Shown here: positions 1 to 11,114 of the stretch, in pieces
Layout: each line of letters starts with the position of its first letter
Position numbering within the stretch: position 1 is the first letter of the stretch
Assembly: GCA_948146395.1 (NCBI GenBank)
Contig: OX411547.1
Span: 28,333,114-28,397,113 of the forward strand
Reading direction: 5' to 3'
Source: Fragum whitleyi
Lineage: Eukaryota > Mollusca > Bivalvia > Cardiida > Cardiidae
DNA length: 64,000 nt
Notes under the pieces: model-generated
Seen by the model: the letters and a program-made list of their open reading frames with translations, nothing else
Databases searched by the model: none
Told to the model about the DNA's origin: nothing
Made by a program: the position numbers and the translations under genes

Positions 1-1065
1 AACCCTGAAGGTCAAACCGTAACCGTGGTTGAATAGATTGTATGATTTATTTAAAGTGTTTATTAGGACAACACTCGAGTTGAAGTTGACATAATTCTGT
101 AAGGCCTTCATCCTACATTTGTTGAGCATGGAAGCAAGATATCCCATTATGCTTCTTTTAAATAAAACTGATCTTTTAAACCAAGATAAAACTGGATTTT
201 TTAAATTACTGCTTAAGAATTATTAAATCTGATTAGTTATTGGTTAAAATCAAATAATACTGAATTGATATAAAAAGTTAATTATAACAACCATTATTTC
301 ATTCTTGAAAAATATTAATAAATAGAAAGTATAATATTGTGAAAGAGGAAAATCCTAAGAAAAATCCAAGTTTTCATCAAAAACAATTGTTTATAGTAAA
401 TTAAGCTCCAATTAAAGGGGAAAATCAAAAAGATATTAATTTCATAGATATTTGGATAACAAATTCATTGCTAAATAAAAGGTCCCTTTCTATGTTTTGC
501 AAAGCTCCTGGGAGCGTTTATATTGACAAATATGGTATTAAAAATGTTACTGAAATGCCCTCATTTAAAAAACACAACATTGAGTTCTCTTTAATACAAA
601 AACCAAGTTCAAAAACATAAAATCATGTATATCAAACAAACATCAGCAAGTCAAATTTGTAACTTCCTTTTAAAGGAAATGTTGTAGACATGCTTTTAAA
701 CTTGTGACATAATGGTTCAATGTTTTATACATTTTGATACATTAAAAATGGAAGTTGGCTGTTGGTTGACGTGATCAATCCCTTTTAGATAGACTAAATG
801 TGATCTAAATTTGGTGTAGATAATATCGTATCTTTTCATTTTAGTTAGACTTGTTTTTGGAGAAACCCTAGGTATTGTCATCACCTTAGTGTTGTTGGTG
901 ATGGTGTTGGTGTTTGTTGTTGGCATGGCAAAATTTAACATTGGTTCATGTTTCAATTGATTTCTTTTTTACTTACCAGTGCAATATTTTCTACTCCATT
1001 AAGTCAAAGAGCAGTTAGGAGTTTGTTTCTTTGAATAGGGATATACTACGCTCTCTAAATGATTT
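1..1065. other. AT-rich DNA without recognisable features
   Basis: I see no gene, tandem array or inverted repeat here. The one longer open frame, on the minus strand at 717-956, is low in complexity (Asn/Thr-rich run from a TTG/GTT-rich stretch) and has no recognisable motif, so it is not called as a gene. Confidence 0.6.
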
Positions 1066-1143
1066 CTTTCAGTCATATCTCAGTGACTGGAGCACCTACA
1101 AGAATTGCGACACCTCAAGGGTTTCGCGGGAAAGAATGAGTGA
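1066..1143 (-). mobile_element. Degenerate SINE fragment
   Basis: The motif around 1080-1100 (CAGTGACTGGAGCACCTA) matches the 3' half of the tRNA-derived SINE seen intact at 17722-17993. GGAAAGAATGAGTG near 1130-1143 matches the part just downstream of the tRNA-like head. The sequence between is missing, so this is an internally deleted relic. Confidence 0.45.
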
Positions 1144-1267
1144 AAATGAAAGTCGTAAATGTTTTCTTTAAAGACGATTCAAAGTTGATAGATTGAGGTT
1201 GGGAGATGATATATCGACAGACAGCACGAGATGATACCAAAATACGTTGACATTAGGTACCATATAC

Positions 1268-1732
1268 CCCAGTGAAAATATCAATTGAAATTTCACTGAT
1301 ATTTCACTGAGATTTCAGTGAAAAATCAGTGAAAGAAAGGGGCAAAATAACAGTGAAATTTCACTGAAGTTTCACCAAAATTTCAAAGAATTAACAGTGA
1401 ATTTCATCAAAATTTCAATGAAATCTCACCAAGATTCTATTGAAATTGAAATTATGGATTGAAATTTCAGTGAAATATCAGTGAAATATAGTGAAATATC
1501 AGTGAAATATAGTGAAATAACAGTGAAATTTCAGTGAGATATAGCAAAATATCAGTGAAAGAAAGGGGCAAAATAACAGTGAATTTCACCAAAATATCAG
1601 TGAATTTTCACCAAAGTTTCACAAAAATTTCAAAGAATTAACAGTGAATTTCACCAAAATCTCAGTGAATTTTCATCAAAATTTCATTGAATTACACTGA
1701 AAATTTAAAAGAATTAACACTGAATTTCATCA
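1268..1732. repeat. CAGTGAAATTTC-type minisatellite (left outer edge of arm)
   Basis: A degenerate array of short units built on CAGTGAAATTTCA / TTTCACCAAAATTTCA, with repeated blocks GAAAGAAAGGGGCAAAA and AAAGAATTAACAGTGAA giving a higher-order pattern. It is mirrored at 44826-45306. A shorter third array with the same CCCCAGTGAAAAT start lies at 39052-39262. Confidence 0.85.
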
Positions 1733-1812
1733 AGCTGGACAGACAAGTTGAAACCAATATTCCCCCTCTACTCCATAGGAGGGAAATACCCCTCTACTCC
1801 ATAGGAGGGAAA
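1733..1812 (-). mobile_element. Terminal fragment of a Helentron-like element with a duplicated 5' hairpin
   Basis: GGACAGACAAGTTGAAACC followed by AATATTCCCCCTCTACTCC resembles the microsatellite-plus-5'-end of the families at 8330-8806 and 63577-63796. The ~27 bp block CCTCTACTCCATAGGAGGG occurs twice in tandem, and each unit can fold on itself (CCTCC/GGAGG). The same duplication exists in the right arm, so it predates the arm duplication. Confidence 0.5.
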
Positions 1813-2806
1813 TGTAATTACATACTAGTATCTATATGGTTGTCCGAATACGACTGACTCCAAACCAGATGTTTGACTTTGAGATGTGACCTTGACATAG
1901 GAACTTTAAGATTTTTTTTAAAAATCACATATCCTCATGATTGAGAACATATGAGCTATTTTGAAATCCATCTATTGATTTAGGAGTATTTGTCTTGACA
2001 AAATCTGATGGATGGATGGATGGATAGACTAATGGATGAAAAGACAGCACTGTAAGGCACATACACTGAACTATCAATCTGACAACTGTGTTTACCCTAA
2101 CTCAGCCTGATATGAATCACTTGATTATATGAAAACACAGGATGTGGAATTCCCATGTCCTAACTTGTCCCACATGGGCTTTTGTACTTGCAGACAAGTA
2201 CATTTTTCAAGGCTACTTGTCCATGGACCAGTGAATATCAGGGCAAATCTTTGAATGTTAGGCAAAATATTCATGTAAAAGGATGGAAAAAATTGTTTTA
2301 AATGATGAAAATGCTGGTTCCACATATTTATCATTAAAAGCAATATCTTCTCAAAATGTATCAATTTACTTTTTTGCAGACATGTTCATTTTGTTCATGG
2401 TCAAGTAGAAAGTTCAAGTAGTAGCAAGTTCAAATACCAAAAGATCTTACCCTCAGATATCTGGGTATTTTTTAACTTTTTGCAGCCACACAAGAGAGGA
2501 AGGTGAAGTTACAAACAGTTTAAACCAGAGAAATACATTTCAAACTTTAAAAACAGCTATTTATATAACAAGGTTAATTATTTTCTGAAGCAGTCTCTTC
2601 TGTCTCTAGGCTGGTTCCATATAATGTATGTGCACGTTTACAGTTGATTGTGGTACCAAAGACTTCATGCCATGACCTCTTGTTGTAGTGGTTGGTATTT
2701 AGGTTACAATGGTTAAGTTGAAACACAAAGCAAAGATCACATTTTTTCCTCTTCTGTTGAATTCTTCCACTTTCTGAAGTTATTGAAAAACAAAATGTGA
2801 AAAAAA

Positions 2807-3029
2807 TGACCCTTGTTAAGCTCAATCTAAAATATCCCTGCTCTGATAGAAGGTAAAGATAAAGATTAGCCTGCACATGTGAGGATTTTAATCTAAATCC
2901 TGACCACTTGATTTTTCTTTAAAAACAATATTTTTGAAATGAAACTTATTTTACCCACAATAAGTGCATTCAGGATATCGATTTCAATTTAATATTCTAT
3001 GGTTTTTATTCTGCATGACAAGGGGTTAA
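2807..3029. mobile_element. TTAA MITE family 2, copy in left arm
   Basis: Terminal inverted repeats ACCCTTGTTAAGCTCA and TGCATGACAAGGGGTTAA enclose the family's internal TTAGCCTGCACATGTG motif. The family consensus end is TTAACCCTTGTCATGCTG. TTAA at the ends with a CCC start is typical of piggyBac-like MITEs, but no transposase is seen. The mirror copy is at 43575-43796. Confidence 0.75.
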
Positions 3030-3157
3030 AAGGTAAGATCCAAAATATTAGTTATGGTTTTAAAATATATTACATATGGTTATAGTGTATGGAGCAATAT
3101 ATTGAAAACTCTCTCAAATAAGGATAAGCAAAGGCAAAAATGACAACAGCAATGTCA

Positions 3158-3640
3158 GACATGGCCATCCCCAATCATGAAAGCTTGATAGTAAACTGAA
3201 GCTTAATCTATTAAAGATTCTTTTGTACTTGAAGAGATATGCCCCCTTCAGAATATAAGTCTTTAGAATATCAAAGGGCAATAACTGGTAAATTATGCAA
3301 GCAAGAGTTATAGTTCTTGTGCATTGCTCATTTCAATAAGAACTATCCACCTATGGAGTTTCAAGTTGATAGCTAGCTATTTTACTTTAAGAGATATGCC
3401 CAAAAAAAGAGTAAGAGTTAAGAAATAACAAAGGGCAATTAATCCATAATTATGCAAGCAAGAATTGTTGTTCTTGTGCAGTACTGCACTTATCCATGAG
3501 ATCTATCCATCTTTAAAGTCTCAAGTTGATAGCCACTGAACTTTAGGAGATATGCTCCAGCCAAGTTTAGTGACAGAATGTTGAAATGACGGGTGGAGAC
3601 CATTACTATATCCCCTTCGCAAAAAACGGTGGGGGATAAA
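3158..3640 (-). mobile_element. Helentron-like/tandem-core element in left arm
   Basis: Read on the minus strand it begins with TTTTATCCCCCACCG, whose partner CGAAGGGGATA gives an imperfect 5' hairpin. Tandem ~150 bp monomers follow, each with GATATGC, TCAAGTTGATAGC, TCTTGTGCA and GGGCAATAA. No protein is encoded. The monomer clearly belongs with those at 6925-7350. The mirror copy is at about 42960-43450. Confidence 0.65.
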
Positions 3641-3767
3641 AAATTTAAAAAACCAAGTGGCAATAACTACGTTATTCTTATTATACTGCATTTATCCTAG
3701 TCAAATTGTGTAAGTGCATCGAGTTAAAAGCTTTACTAGTAAAGAAGAAATACCTGTTTAAAAAACA

Positions 3768-3842
3768 TGGGACAGACAGATGGATGAACAGACTGACATG
3801 GTGACTCCAGTATAGCCACTTTACTTTGTTATATATATAGGG
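3768..3842 (-). mobile_element. 5'-end fragment of a Helentron-like element
   Basis: GACAGACAGATGGATGAAC (microsatellite zone) is followed by ATGGTGACTCCAGTATAGCC and an AAGTAAAGTGG-type end. This is the same order seen in the better preserved elements, read on the minus strand. The sequence further left is degenerate monomer-like DNA. A mirror copy lies near 42775-42850. Confidence 0.5.
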
Positions 3843-4559
3843 CCTTTAGAAGTGGGGCAAAATAAAGCAAGATTGGCGTCTCTTAAAAAATGTGCACTGT
3901 GCATCTCTTTTTATAAGATCTATTCAACTATAAAGTTTCAAGTAAATAGCACTTATACCTCAGGAGATAGAATGAAAAGAAGAGTGATTAAAAACAGCGA
4001 GTTTACAATTATGATAATATTAGTGGTGTGACATTTAAATTTAATAAGATACTCCATCAAGAAATTTTGAGGATCTACTGGAAAGCATTTAACTTCAATG
4101 CACTTACCTACCTTCAACTACATAATTTTGTTCCAGATCTAACTTAATGTTGTTGTTTTTTATCCCTTTACTATATTTTGAGTTGTATCTGCAATATAAA
4201 AGAAAACTGAAAATGTGGAGGTAAGTATATATAATAGCTTGCACTTATGGATTTCAATTACAATTATTCTTAAGCCTACTACCATTTGAACAAATTTTTC
4301 TTAAATCTCAAAGGTCAAAGCTCAAGGTCTAATGATATAATGATAAAAGGACTGTTGTAAGTGTGAATACTTCATATTGAAATCGATCTTTAAGAGTCAT
4401 GTTGGGTATGACCATCCCAACTGCAAAAGCTTGATAAACTAGACTGTCGACTAATACTGTATTACCCAAAAACAAGTGCTTGTCAATAATGTAAAGCCAT
4501 TTTCCATCATCCCATAACCCTGTCAAAACACAAAAGTTAATGAATGTATCATAACCAAA

Positions 4560-4756
4560 ATATCACTTGCACATCTCTACCTGATACTGATCACATCTGT
4601 AAAGTTTAATGGAAATCTGCCCATTAGTTGCTGAGAAACTGAATGGACACATAAAAACTACAAATGGATGGATGGACTAAACGATGAACAGACAGATTAA
4701 CCGACCAACAAGCTAACTCCTAATACCCCACCCCCCCATAGTTTTTGGGGGTACAA
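4560..4756 (-). mobile_element. 5' part of a Helentron-like element
   Basis: On the minus strand it starts TGTACCCCCAAAAACTATGG, which folds with GGGGGTGGGG imperfectly, then reads through a GTCGGTTAATCTGTCTG microsatellite-like zone into monomer text (CAGCAACTAATGGGCAGATT). The mirror copy begins near 41785. Its body toward 4200 is too decayed to delimit. Confidence 0.55.
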
Positions 4757-5392
4757 TACACTGAAGCTAGCGAGAATTAGGGTCCTTAGATACTGCAATT
4801 CTTTCTCCTCACTAAGATCAGAGATAGAAGATGAACATGTGTCCACCCCTGATGGCATGTAATAAGACCTGAAACAGTATTTTTAGTTTTGATAAATTTG
4901 ACTTAGTAAGATGACCTTGACATCAAAATATGTGGAATGGAATGGTGAAAGAAACTTTTATGCATTTTTTTTACATTGTAACTTGAAAAGTGTCCAGGTT
5001 ATAGAAAAATTTTTAGTTGGCGCATCAAGTTTTCATAGACAGTCAGAAAGATGGACAAATAGCATAAAACATTACACCCTTGATCTTTTTATGTGTGGAC
5101 ATGTAGTAAAATAATGAATACAGTGTCATCTTATTCTACTTACAAATTACTTGAACATATCTGTTTTCACAGAGACAATCTTGCATGTATATATGGCACC
5201 AGTAATGCTGTTAGGCCTACATGTCTGAGTGACATTTATCTGAAATGAATTTTTCTGTATTTATTCAAAATAATAAAATACCAAGTCTAAATTATCAAAT
5301 ATCACTGAATATGATCTATCTATCCTTATTGATACTAATAAGAGAAATCTGTTGTGAATTTTACTCAGTTTTGAGAGACTATATATGAAAGC

Positions 5393-6200
5393 AGACATGG
5401 CGAAGGACCCAGAAAATCTGTCAGACAGTCGGTCTGACAGTCCTTGAAAAACTGTCAGACCGAAGTCGGACCTGTCAGACCGAACATTTAAGGGGGCAAA
5501 TAATATCATCATTGTAGTGTTTCCTCATTGAGAGAGAAAACTTATAAAATTAGTAGCAATATAATTAAAGGCCTAACTAGCTTGTCAAAGTCCTCTCATT
5601 CTGTCAGTGATTTCAGTGCTTTGATTTAAAAACAAAGATTCTGAGATTAACAAAGCTTCAGATATTTTCAGAATTTTAAAAAATGTCTTTTTTAAGTCAA
5701 AAGGTAACAGTCATTTGTATTTTTTCATTAAAAATAGAGAGACATAATTTGATGGGTCGAACATTCTTGGGTACGAATAAGCAGAAAATATTTTAGTCTG
5801 TGTGCCTTTGAAATTGAGAAAATACAAAAAATTCAGGTAAGATAAGACTAGCTACCACTAATTCTTTCTAAATTGGATCCTTAAATCATCTCTTCTTTCT
5901 CTTAATTGGTACAATTTGTAAAAGAGAATTTGCATATTCTAGTGGTGCCGAAAGTCGTAGAGGAACTGTCAATTGTTGGATTCTAGACCTATGCAAAGTT
6001 TAAAATCAAAGTTTGTTTTCGTGAGAAGGTTGACCAGAAATAATGTTTACTTGAGTGAAAGTTGGGATTTACTGTTTAAACAGATTTTTCTGCCCAGAAA
6101 ATAGTGTCGGACATTTGGACTGACGATATGGTACACTTTACCGGACCTAGGGGATTTTTGTCGGACATGTCCGATGGTCCGACGGTCTTCGCCATGACTG
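5393..6200. mobile_element. Non-autonomous hAT-like element, present only in the left arm
   Basis: Ends AGACATGGCGAAG and (complement) AGTCATGGCGAAG form a 13 bp terminal inverted repeat with one mismatch. Subterminal GTCAGAC/GTCGGAC motifs are repeated at both ends. TGAAAGC lies on both sides (7 bp exact, 8 bp with one mismatch), as expected for an ~8 bp target-site duplication. The right arm at 41148-41164 keeps the uninterrupted empty site (GGCTTTCATACATAG). The interior has no transposase: the only longer frame (minus, 5261-5512) runs across the element's edge. hAT assignment rests on TIR style and duplication length, so it is inference. Confidence 0.8.
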
Positions 6201-6678
6201 TGAAAGCCTCCCAATCAGCAAATTTCTAAATACATTTTCTAAAAAAACTATCAAAAGGGGAGATTATCATTTATCATATAAAATGCTAAATTGATATTTG
6301 ATGTTATTTTTGTCAAATTTAATCTAAGAAAGATATTTTTTTCAAAAATGTGAAAAAAAATCTATATTCCTTTTTGTGATTCATAAATTATTTGTCAAAT
6401 CTATTTCAGTTTAATGTATTGATCCTAAATTCTGATGGGTATAAATACATTTGTTTGGTTTAGTGAATAAATGTCTCTTTGTTTATCAATATCCGAAAAA
6501 TGACTTGTCCAGTTACTATTACACTTTACCTGTCAGCTACGAATTATCTAAGTCATCTTAACATCATATTTAGGTGATTTTGAAAATATTATGGAGGTTA
6601 ATAATTAATTCTGAGGGAAGAAGACATTCTACACTTTCTTTTCCTATCATTTTTTAATAAAAATTCTTCTACAACAAT

Positions 6679-7944
6679 AAACAAGACGTGTTCTTAAAAC
6701 AACATATTCCATTTTTAAAATTTCCTTTGCGAGTTTGACGGATCTTGTCTCGATTGAAAGTTTTCAAGAGTTGCCTGTGGACAACATAGCTCCCCCAAAC
6801 TGCTGCTTATTACAGGCAGCACTAGACTAAAGATCAAAGTTAAAGTATCTAGTTAAGTTTAAATCCAGTAAAGTATCCGTCCATTCTGTTCAAACTGTAA
6901 TGGTATATTTCTGAACAAACTTGAAATGAAACAAGTAAGAGTTGTAGTTCTTGTGCACTGTACTTCTCCTCCATGAGATCTACCCATACATACAGTTTCA
7001 AGTTGACAGCTATTATACTCTAGAAGATGTGCTCCGAACAATATCTCAGTATCAAAAATAACAAAGGGCAATAACTCCAAAATTATGCAAGCAAGAGGTG
7101 TAGTTCTTACCAATAGCACTTCTCCTCCATGAGATGTATCCACCCATAAAGTTTCAAGTTGATAGCTATTATGCTTTAGGAGATATGCTCCAGACATAAT
7201 CTAAGTATCAAAAGTAACAAAAGGCAATAACTCCAAAATTATGCAAGCAAGAGTTGAAGTTCTTGTGCACTGCACTTCTCCTCCATGAGATGTATCCACC
7301 CATAACGTTTCAAGTTGATAGCTATTATACTTAAGGAGATATGCTCTGTGGTCAGATTGCAAGGACTCAAATAAGGTGTTATCTTATACAGCTAAAATAA
7401 AGGTAACAAATGTTAAACGCCCATTTTGCATGACATATTATAAGACACAAATTTCAATAGTTTATGGTAAAGGGCATCTGATTTGCCACTCAAATGTGAC
7501 ATTTCATCAAATTCTGAGCATAAGACTAGGAGAAATGAAAGAATAACTGTTTTTTACAAGCTAACGTAAAGGTAACAAACATTTAGCCCCCTTTTTCCAT
7601 GATATATTTTTTTTACATTAATTTCAAATTGTTTATAGTAAACGGCATCTGATTTGCTCCTGAAATATGAAATTTCACTAAATTCTGACCATAAGACTAG
7701 GAAAAAATTGGGAAAAACTGTTTTTTACCCTAAGTCTTCTTTTTCCATGACAAGGCCTCAAATCCAAAAACCGTCACAGATGTATCAACACTATATCATA
7801 GGAAGTTCACATGGTAAGTTTCATTTGATTTGGTCCAAAGGGTTATGGAGAAATAGGTGGGGACGGACGGATGGACGGTATTACCGACGGATGGACAGAC
7901 TAAGCAGCGGCTTTATGCTATCCCTTCGGGGAGCATAAAAATGC
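6679..7944 (-). mobile_element. Helentron-like element J (tandem-core, 1.27 kb)
   Basis: Minus strand order: 5' hairpin TTTATGCTCCCCGAAGGG with ATAGCATAAA; a GTCCATCCGTCGG / CCGTCCATCCGTCC microsatellite zone; an intermediate repeat pair (ATTTCAAATTGTTTATAGTAAA type, twice); three ~156 bp monomers at about 6925-7350; and a 3' end GAACACGTCTTGTT. Open frames such as 6859-7197 are read-throughs of the monomers. Its 3' end falls within a few bases of where the inverted-arm homology stops. Whether the core and the 7360-7944 part are one element or two fused ones is not certain. Confidence 0.6.
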
Positions 7945-8329
7945 ATTTAGGCTGATACCTTGCTGGAATTGTATCTAAACGTTTTGCAATTATCAATATG
8001 ATATTCAGATAACTATTATCCTGTTTTTACCATCGCCATGCCACCAAAAACATCCAACTGCTTTTAGTGCTTTGATTTAACACAGCTTTATTTGTTCTCT
8101 TCTAGAATCATATAATTATGTTTTCATATCAAAATCATGTGGGACCTCCAGACAATTTGTCCCTTTGTGCACCAGCAATTTATACAGTCGGGGGAAGGAA
8201 TCGAACCTTCATACATGATTTTGTTTAATAAGAGGCATTAAGACCCTAATTTTGAAATAAGACAACACACAATGAAATTTCCAAAAAGTATAAGTGTCTA
8301 TGACAATCTATATAAGGATTTTGTAATTA

Positions 8330-8806
8330 ATTTGACCTATGCAACCCAAAAACAAGTGCACTTCCATGAGTCATAAGCAACATTTGCATAAAGTTTCATG
8401 ATTCCAGGTTGCTAGATTTTTGAGTTTGAGTCGGGAGTAGAAAATTGAACAAAAATTGACTGTGACCTTGACCTTTGACATATGTGACCCAGAAGCAATA
8501 GGGCACTTCCTTGAGTCATTAGCATCATTTGCATAAAGTTTCATGATTCTAGGTTGCTTGGTGTTTGAGTTCGAAACAAAAATTAAACAAAAATTGACTG
8601 TGACATTGATCTTAGACCTATGTGACCCAAAAACAATAGGACAATTCCTTGGGTCATAAGCAACATTTGTATAAAGTTTCATAATTGTAGGTCACTTGGT
8701 TCTTGATTTAGAATCCAGAAACGAAAAGGTCTGCGGATAGACAGACAGACAGACAGACATGGTGAAACCAATATACCTCCCCCTTACTTTGTAGGTGGAG
8801 GTATAA
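8330..8806 (-). mobile_element. Helentron-like element P with ~140 bp monomers
   Basis: Minus strand: 5' end TTTTATACCTCCACCTAC pairs with GTAAGGGGGAGGTATA, then TTGGTTTCACCATG, a (GTCT)n run at 8739-8760, CCTTTTCGTTTCTGG, and about 2.6 monomers with TTTCATGATTC at 8393, 8538 and 8676. The 103-codon open frame 8371-8682 on the minus strand is visibly two repeated halves of this array and has no independent support. The same family reappears at 63577. Confidence 0.65.
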
Positions 8807-8812
8807 AAATCA

Positions 8813-9003
8813 ATGAGCCATAAAATTCTAACTTCATGCACATCTTCTAATAAAGGTGATCACATTGACCAAATTTCAAAAAGATCCAACCAGAAACTTG
8901 GGAGGAGTTGTTCTCACATGAAAAGTGGAAATACGTTTGCAGACAGACAGATGGATGGACCGACAGACAGAGAAGATGACGCCAATATACGTTCAAGGGA
9001 GAT
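8813..9003 (-). mobile_element. Helentron-like element Q, 5' part
   Basis: Minus strand GAACGTATATTGGCGTCATC followed by TTCTCTGTCTGTCGGTCC matches the start of element L at 49411 (GGACGTATATTGGCGTCATC). The remaining part resembles one monomer (GGTCAATGTGATCACC). Confidence 0.6.
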
Positions 9004-9102
9004 TATTTGGAAACCACTATGTGCAATATTGTAGGTGATAATTACAAATTCAAGGGGAGAGAAATGAGCAAAAAATCATAGTAGGCAGGGAAAAAGACTA
9101 GC

Positions 9103-9515
9103 AGGGGCCCAGTCGCCCATGGCTATTTTGGGCTGGGCCCCTAGCCTTTCGGGAAAATCCCTATACCTCAAATGCTAAATATTGAAGTTTTGAAGCCTGG
9201 GCCCCTAAATGAAAATTGTTAGTCATTTTCCCGGGTAGGGACTGCAAAATTGCAGGTGCACTACTTCAAATGCAGATGTACATCATGTATTAATTTCAAG
9301 TAAGTACATGAAATAGTGTAAGAGAAATGCTCCCGACAACAATAATTTAGTCATATTTGCAAATTCAAGGGCAGATAATTCAGAAATTATAGAGAGTCAG
9401 TAGGGGCTCCAAAATTGCAAGTGCAAAACTTTATAAGCAGATACACATTATGTATAAATTTCAAGTCAATACATGCAATAGTGTAGGAGATATGCTCAGG
9501 ACAACAATAATTTCT
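9103..9515. mobile_element. Repeat element R: GGGGCCCAG hairpin plus two ~165 bp monomers
   Basis: GGGGCCCAG at 9106 pairs with CTGGGCCCC about 25 bases later, and another GCCTGGGCCCC lies near 9200. From about 9236 two monomers follow, sharing AAATTGCAGGTGCA / AAATTGCAAGTGCA, AATTTCAAGT and ATAGTGTAGGAGATATGCTC. The layout (hairpin end plus tandem core) suggests a decayed Helentron-like element, but I see no clear microsatellite or 3' end. Confidence 0.5.
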
Positions 9516-9787
9516 GCTTATGAAGTTTTGCACCTGCAAATGAGAAAATGTCTTATTTTGATATAACAGTGTCAGTAATAATTATAGAATACCAACCTTT
9601 TTTCACATACACCATTTTCTGCTTTAATGCCTCAGACGCAGAAACAAATGCAGACTGATCAGCATTTCGACAGAAGACATTTCTTGTCAAGGATTTGGGG
9701 TATCTGGTGCTGACAAAGAATCACCCTGGGTTAAGCACCCTAAGGCAGTTTCCTTGGTGCCATATTTGTCAACTATGTCTGAAATAA

Positions 9788-11114
9788 AACAAGTGCATGT
9801 CATATTGCGATGCAATACAGGAGACCCCCACCGGATAACAAAAAAGGCTTTCTTATAATATATCGCCTACTTACTAGAAATATAACTGTATACAAAATTT
9901 GAAGTTGCTAGCACATTAGGTTTTGAACAAAATGTCCCAAACAAAAATATAAGAGTAAAAACAACCAATGGCAAAAACTCCAAAAGAGGGCGGAGAAGAA
10001 TGATTCTTGTACATGCAACTTGTCCTCAATAAGATCTATTAGTGTACCAAGTTTGAAGTTTCTAGAACTGATGGCTCAGGAGATATGGTCCGGACAAAAA
10101 TGTCAGGATAAAAAACAACAACGGACAATAACTAAAAAAGTGGGTGTGGCAGAGTAACAGTTCTTGTGCATTACACTTCTTCTCAATGAGATCTACCAGT
10201 GTACAAAGTTTGAAGTTGCTAGGGCGTATGGTTAAGGGGATAAGTACGGGACAAAATTGTAAGGATACAAACACCAAAGGGCAAGAACTCAAAAAGTGGA
10301 CATGGCAGAATGACAGTTCTTGTACATGACACTTGTCCTCAATGATATCTATAAGTGTAGCAAGTTTGAAGTTTCTAGCACTTATGGTTAAGAAGATATG
10401 TTCTGGACAAAAATGTAAAGGTAAAAACAACAAAGGGCAATAACTCAAAAAGTGGGTGTGGCAGAGTAACAGTTCTTGTACATGACACTAGTGTTCAATG
10501 AGATGTATATTTGTACAAAGTTTACAGTTGCTAGCACTTGTAGTTTAGGAGATATGATCCGGACAAGAATGTAAGACTTAAAACAACAAAGGGCAATAAC
10601 TCAAAAAGAGGACATGGCAGAGAAACAGGTCTTGTACATGACACTTGCGTTGATAAGATCTATCAGTGTACAAAGTTTGAAGTTGCTAGCACTTATGCTT
10701 TAGGAGATATGATTCGGACAAAAATGCAAGGGTAAAAACAACAAAGGGCAATAACTCAAAAAGTGGGTGTGGCAGAGTAACGGTTCTTAAACATGACACT
10801 TGTCCTCAATAAGATCTATAAGTGTACAAAGTTTGAAGTTACTAGCACACATACTTTAGGAGATATGATCTGGACAAGAATGTAAGGGTAAAAACAACAA
10901 AGGGCAATTACTCAAAAAGTGGGTGTGGCAGAGTTAGGATTCTTGAACATGACTCTTCTCCTTAATGAGATCTATAAGTGTACCAAGTTTGAAGTTGCTA
11001 GCTCATATGGTTTAGAAGATATAGCCCGGACAAAAGTCAGACAGACAGACGGACAGACAGACAGACAGAATTGAGCAAACCTAAAGCCCCCAAACCGGTA
11101 ACCGGTGGGGGACT
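9788..11114 (-). mobile_element. Helentron-like (HINE/pearl-type) element A, 1.33 kb
   Basis: Minus strand order: AGTCCCCCACCGG with CCGGTTTGGGGG (5' hairpin), TTTAGGTTTGCTC, a (GTCT/GTCC)n tract at 11037-11070, eight monomers of ~156-160 bp (GTTTGAAGTTGCTAGCAC near 9896, 10048, 10204, 10360, 10516, 10672, 10830, 10988), a subterminal inverted copy of the 5' end (CCGGTGGGGGTCTC), a small hairpin ATTGCATCGCAAT and the 3' end GCACTTGTT. TT/AA flanks both ends. This fits the described Helentron-associated architecture with insertion at TT. No coding capacity: open frames at 10062-10448 and 10144-10329 are monomer read-throughs. Element B is the same family in opposite orientation. Confidence 0.8.

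Larger units (their letters stand above)
1266..6677. repeat. Left arm of a large inverted duplication
   Basis: Read on the opposite strand, this arm matches 40684-45310 end to end. In order it shows the CACTGAAATTTC minisatellite, a TTAA-type MITE, several Helentron-like fragments and AT-rich DNA. In one ~250 bp stretch (about 3540-3790) I count about seven differences between arms. The arm is ~0.8 kb longer than its partner almost entirely because of the hAT-like insertion at 5393-6200. Homology starts at ACCCCAGTGAAAAT and ends at CTTCTACAACAAT, where a Helentron-like element abuts. The short open frames in each arm (for example 4329-4526 minus and 42007-42204 plus) are similar simply because the DNA is duplicated. 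No convincing target-site duplication flanks either arm. Confidence 0.9.

Noticed and set aside
4329..4526. 65-residue frame conserved with 42007-42204, apparently a duplicated small gene
   Set aside because: The similarity extends over the entire 4.6 kb arms including clearly non-coding repeats, so conservation of the frame adds nothing.
8371..8682. 103-codon minus-strand frame with two similar halves, like a repeat protein
   Set aside because: The halves correspond to the ~140 bp DNA monomers of element P, with no start context, signal or conserved motif.
10062..10448. 128-codon open frame, the longest in the window
   Set aside because: It reads across tandem ~156 bp monomers of element A. 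Its near-repeat text reappears at 27922-28152 in element B, showing it is a by-product of the repeat, not a gene.
9896..11040. CRISPR-like regular repeats with spacers
   Set aside because: Period is ~156-160 bp with similarity along the whole unit and no conserved short repeat/unique spacer pattern. The host is clearly eukaryotic.
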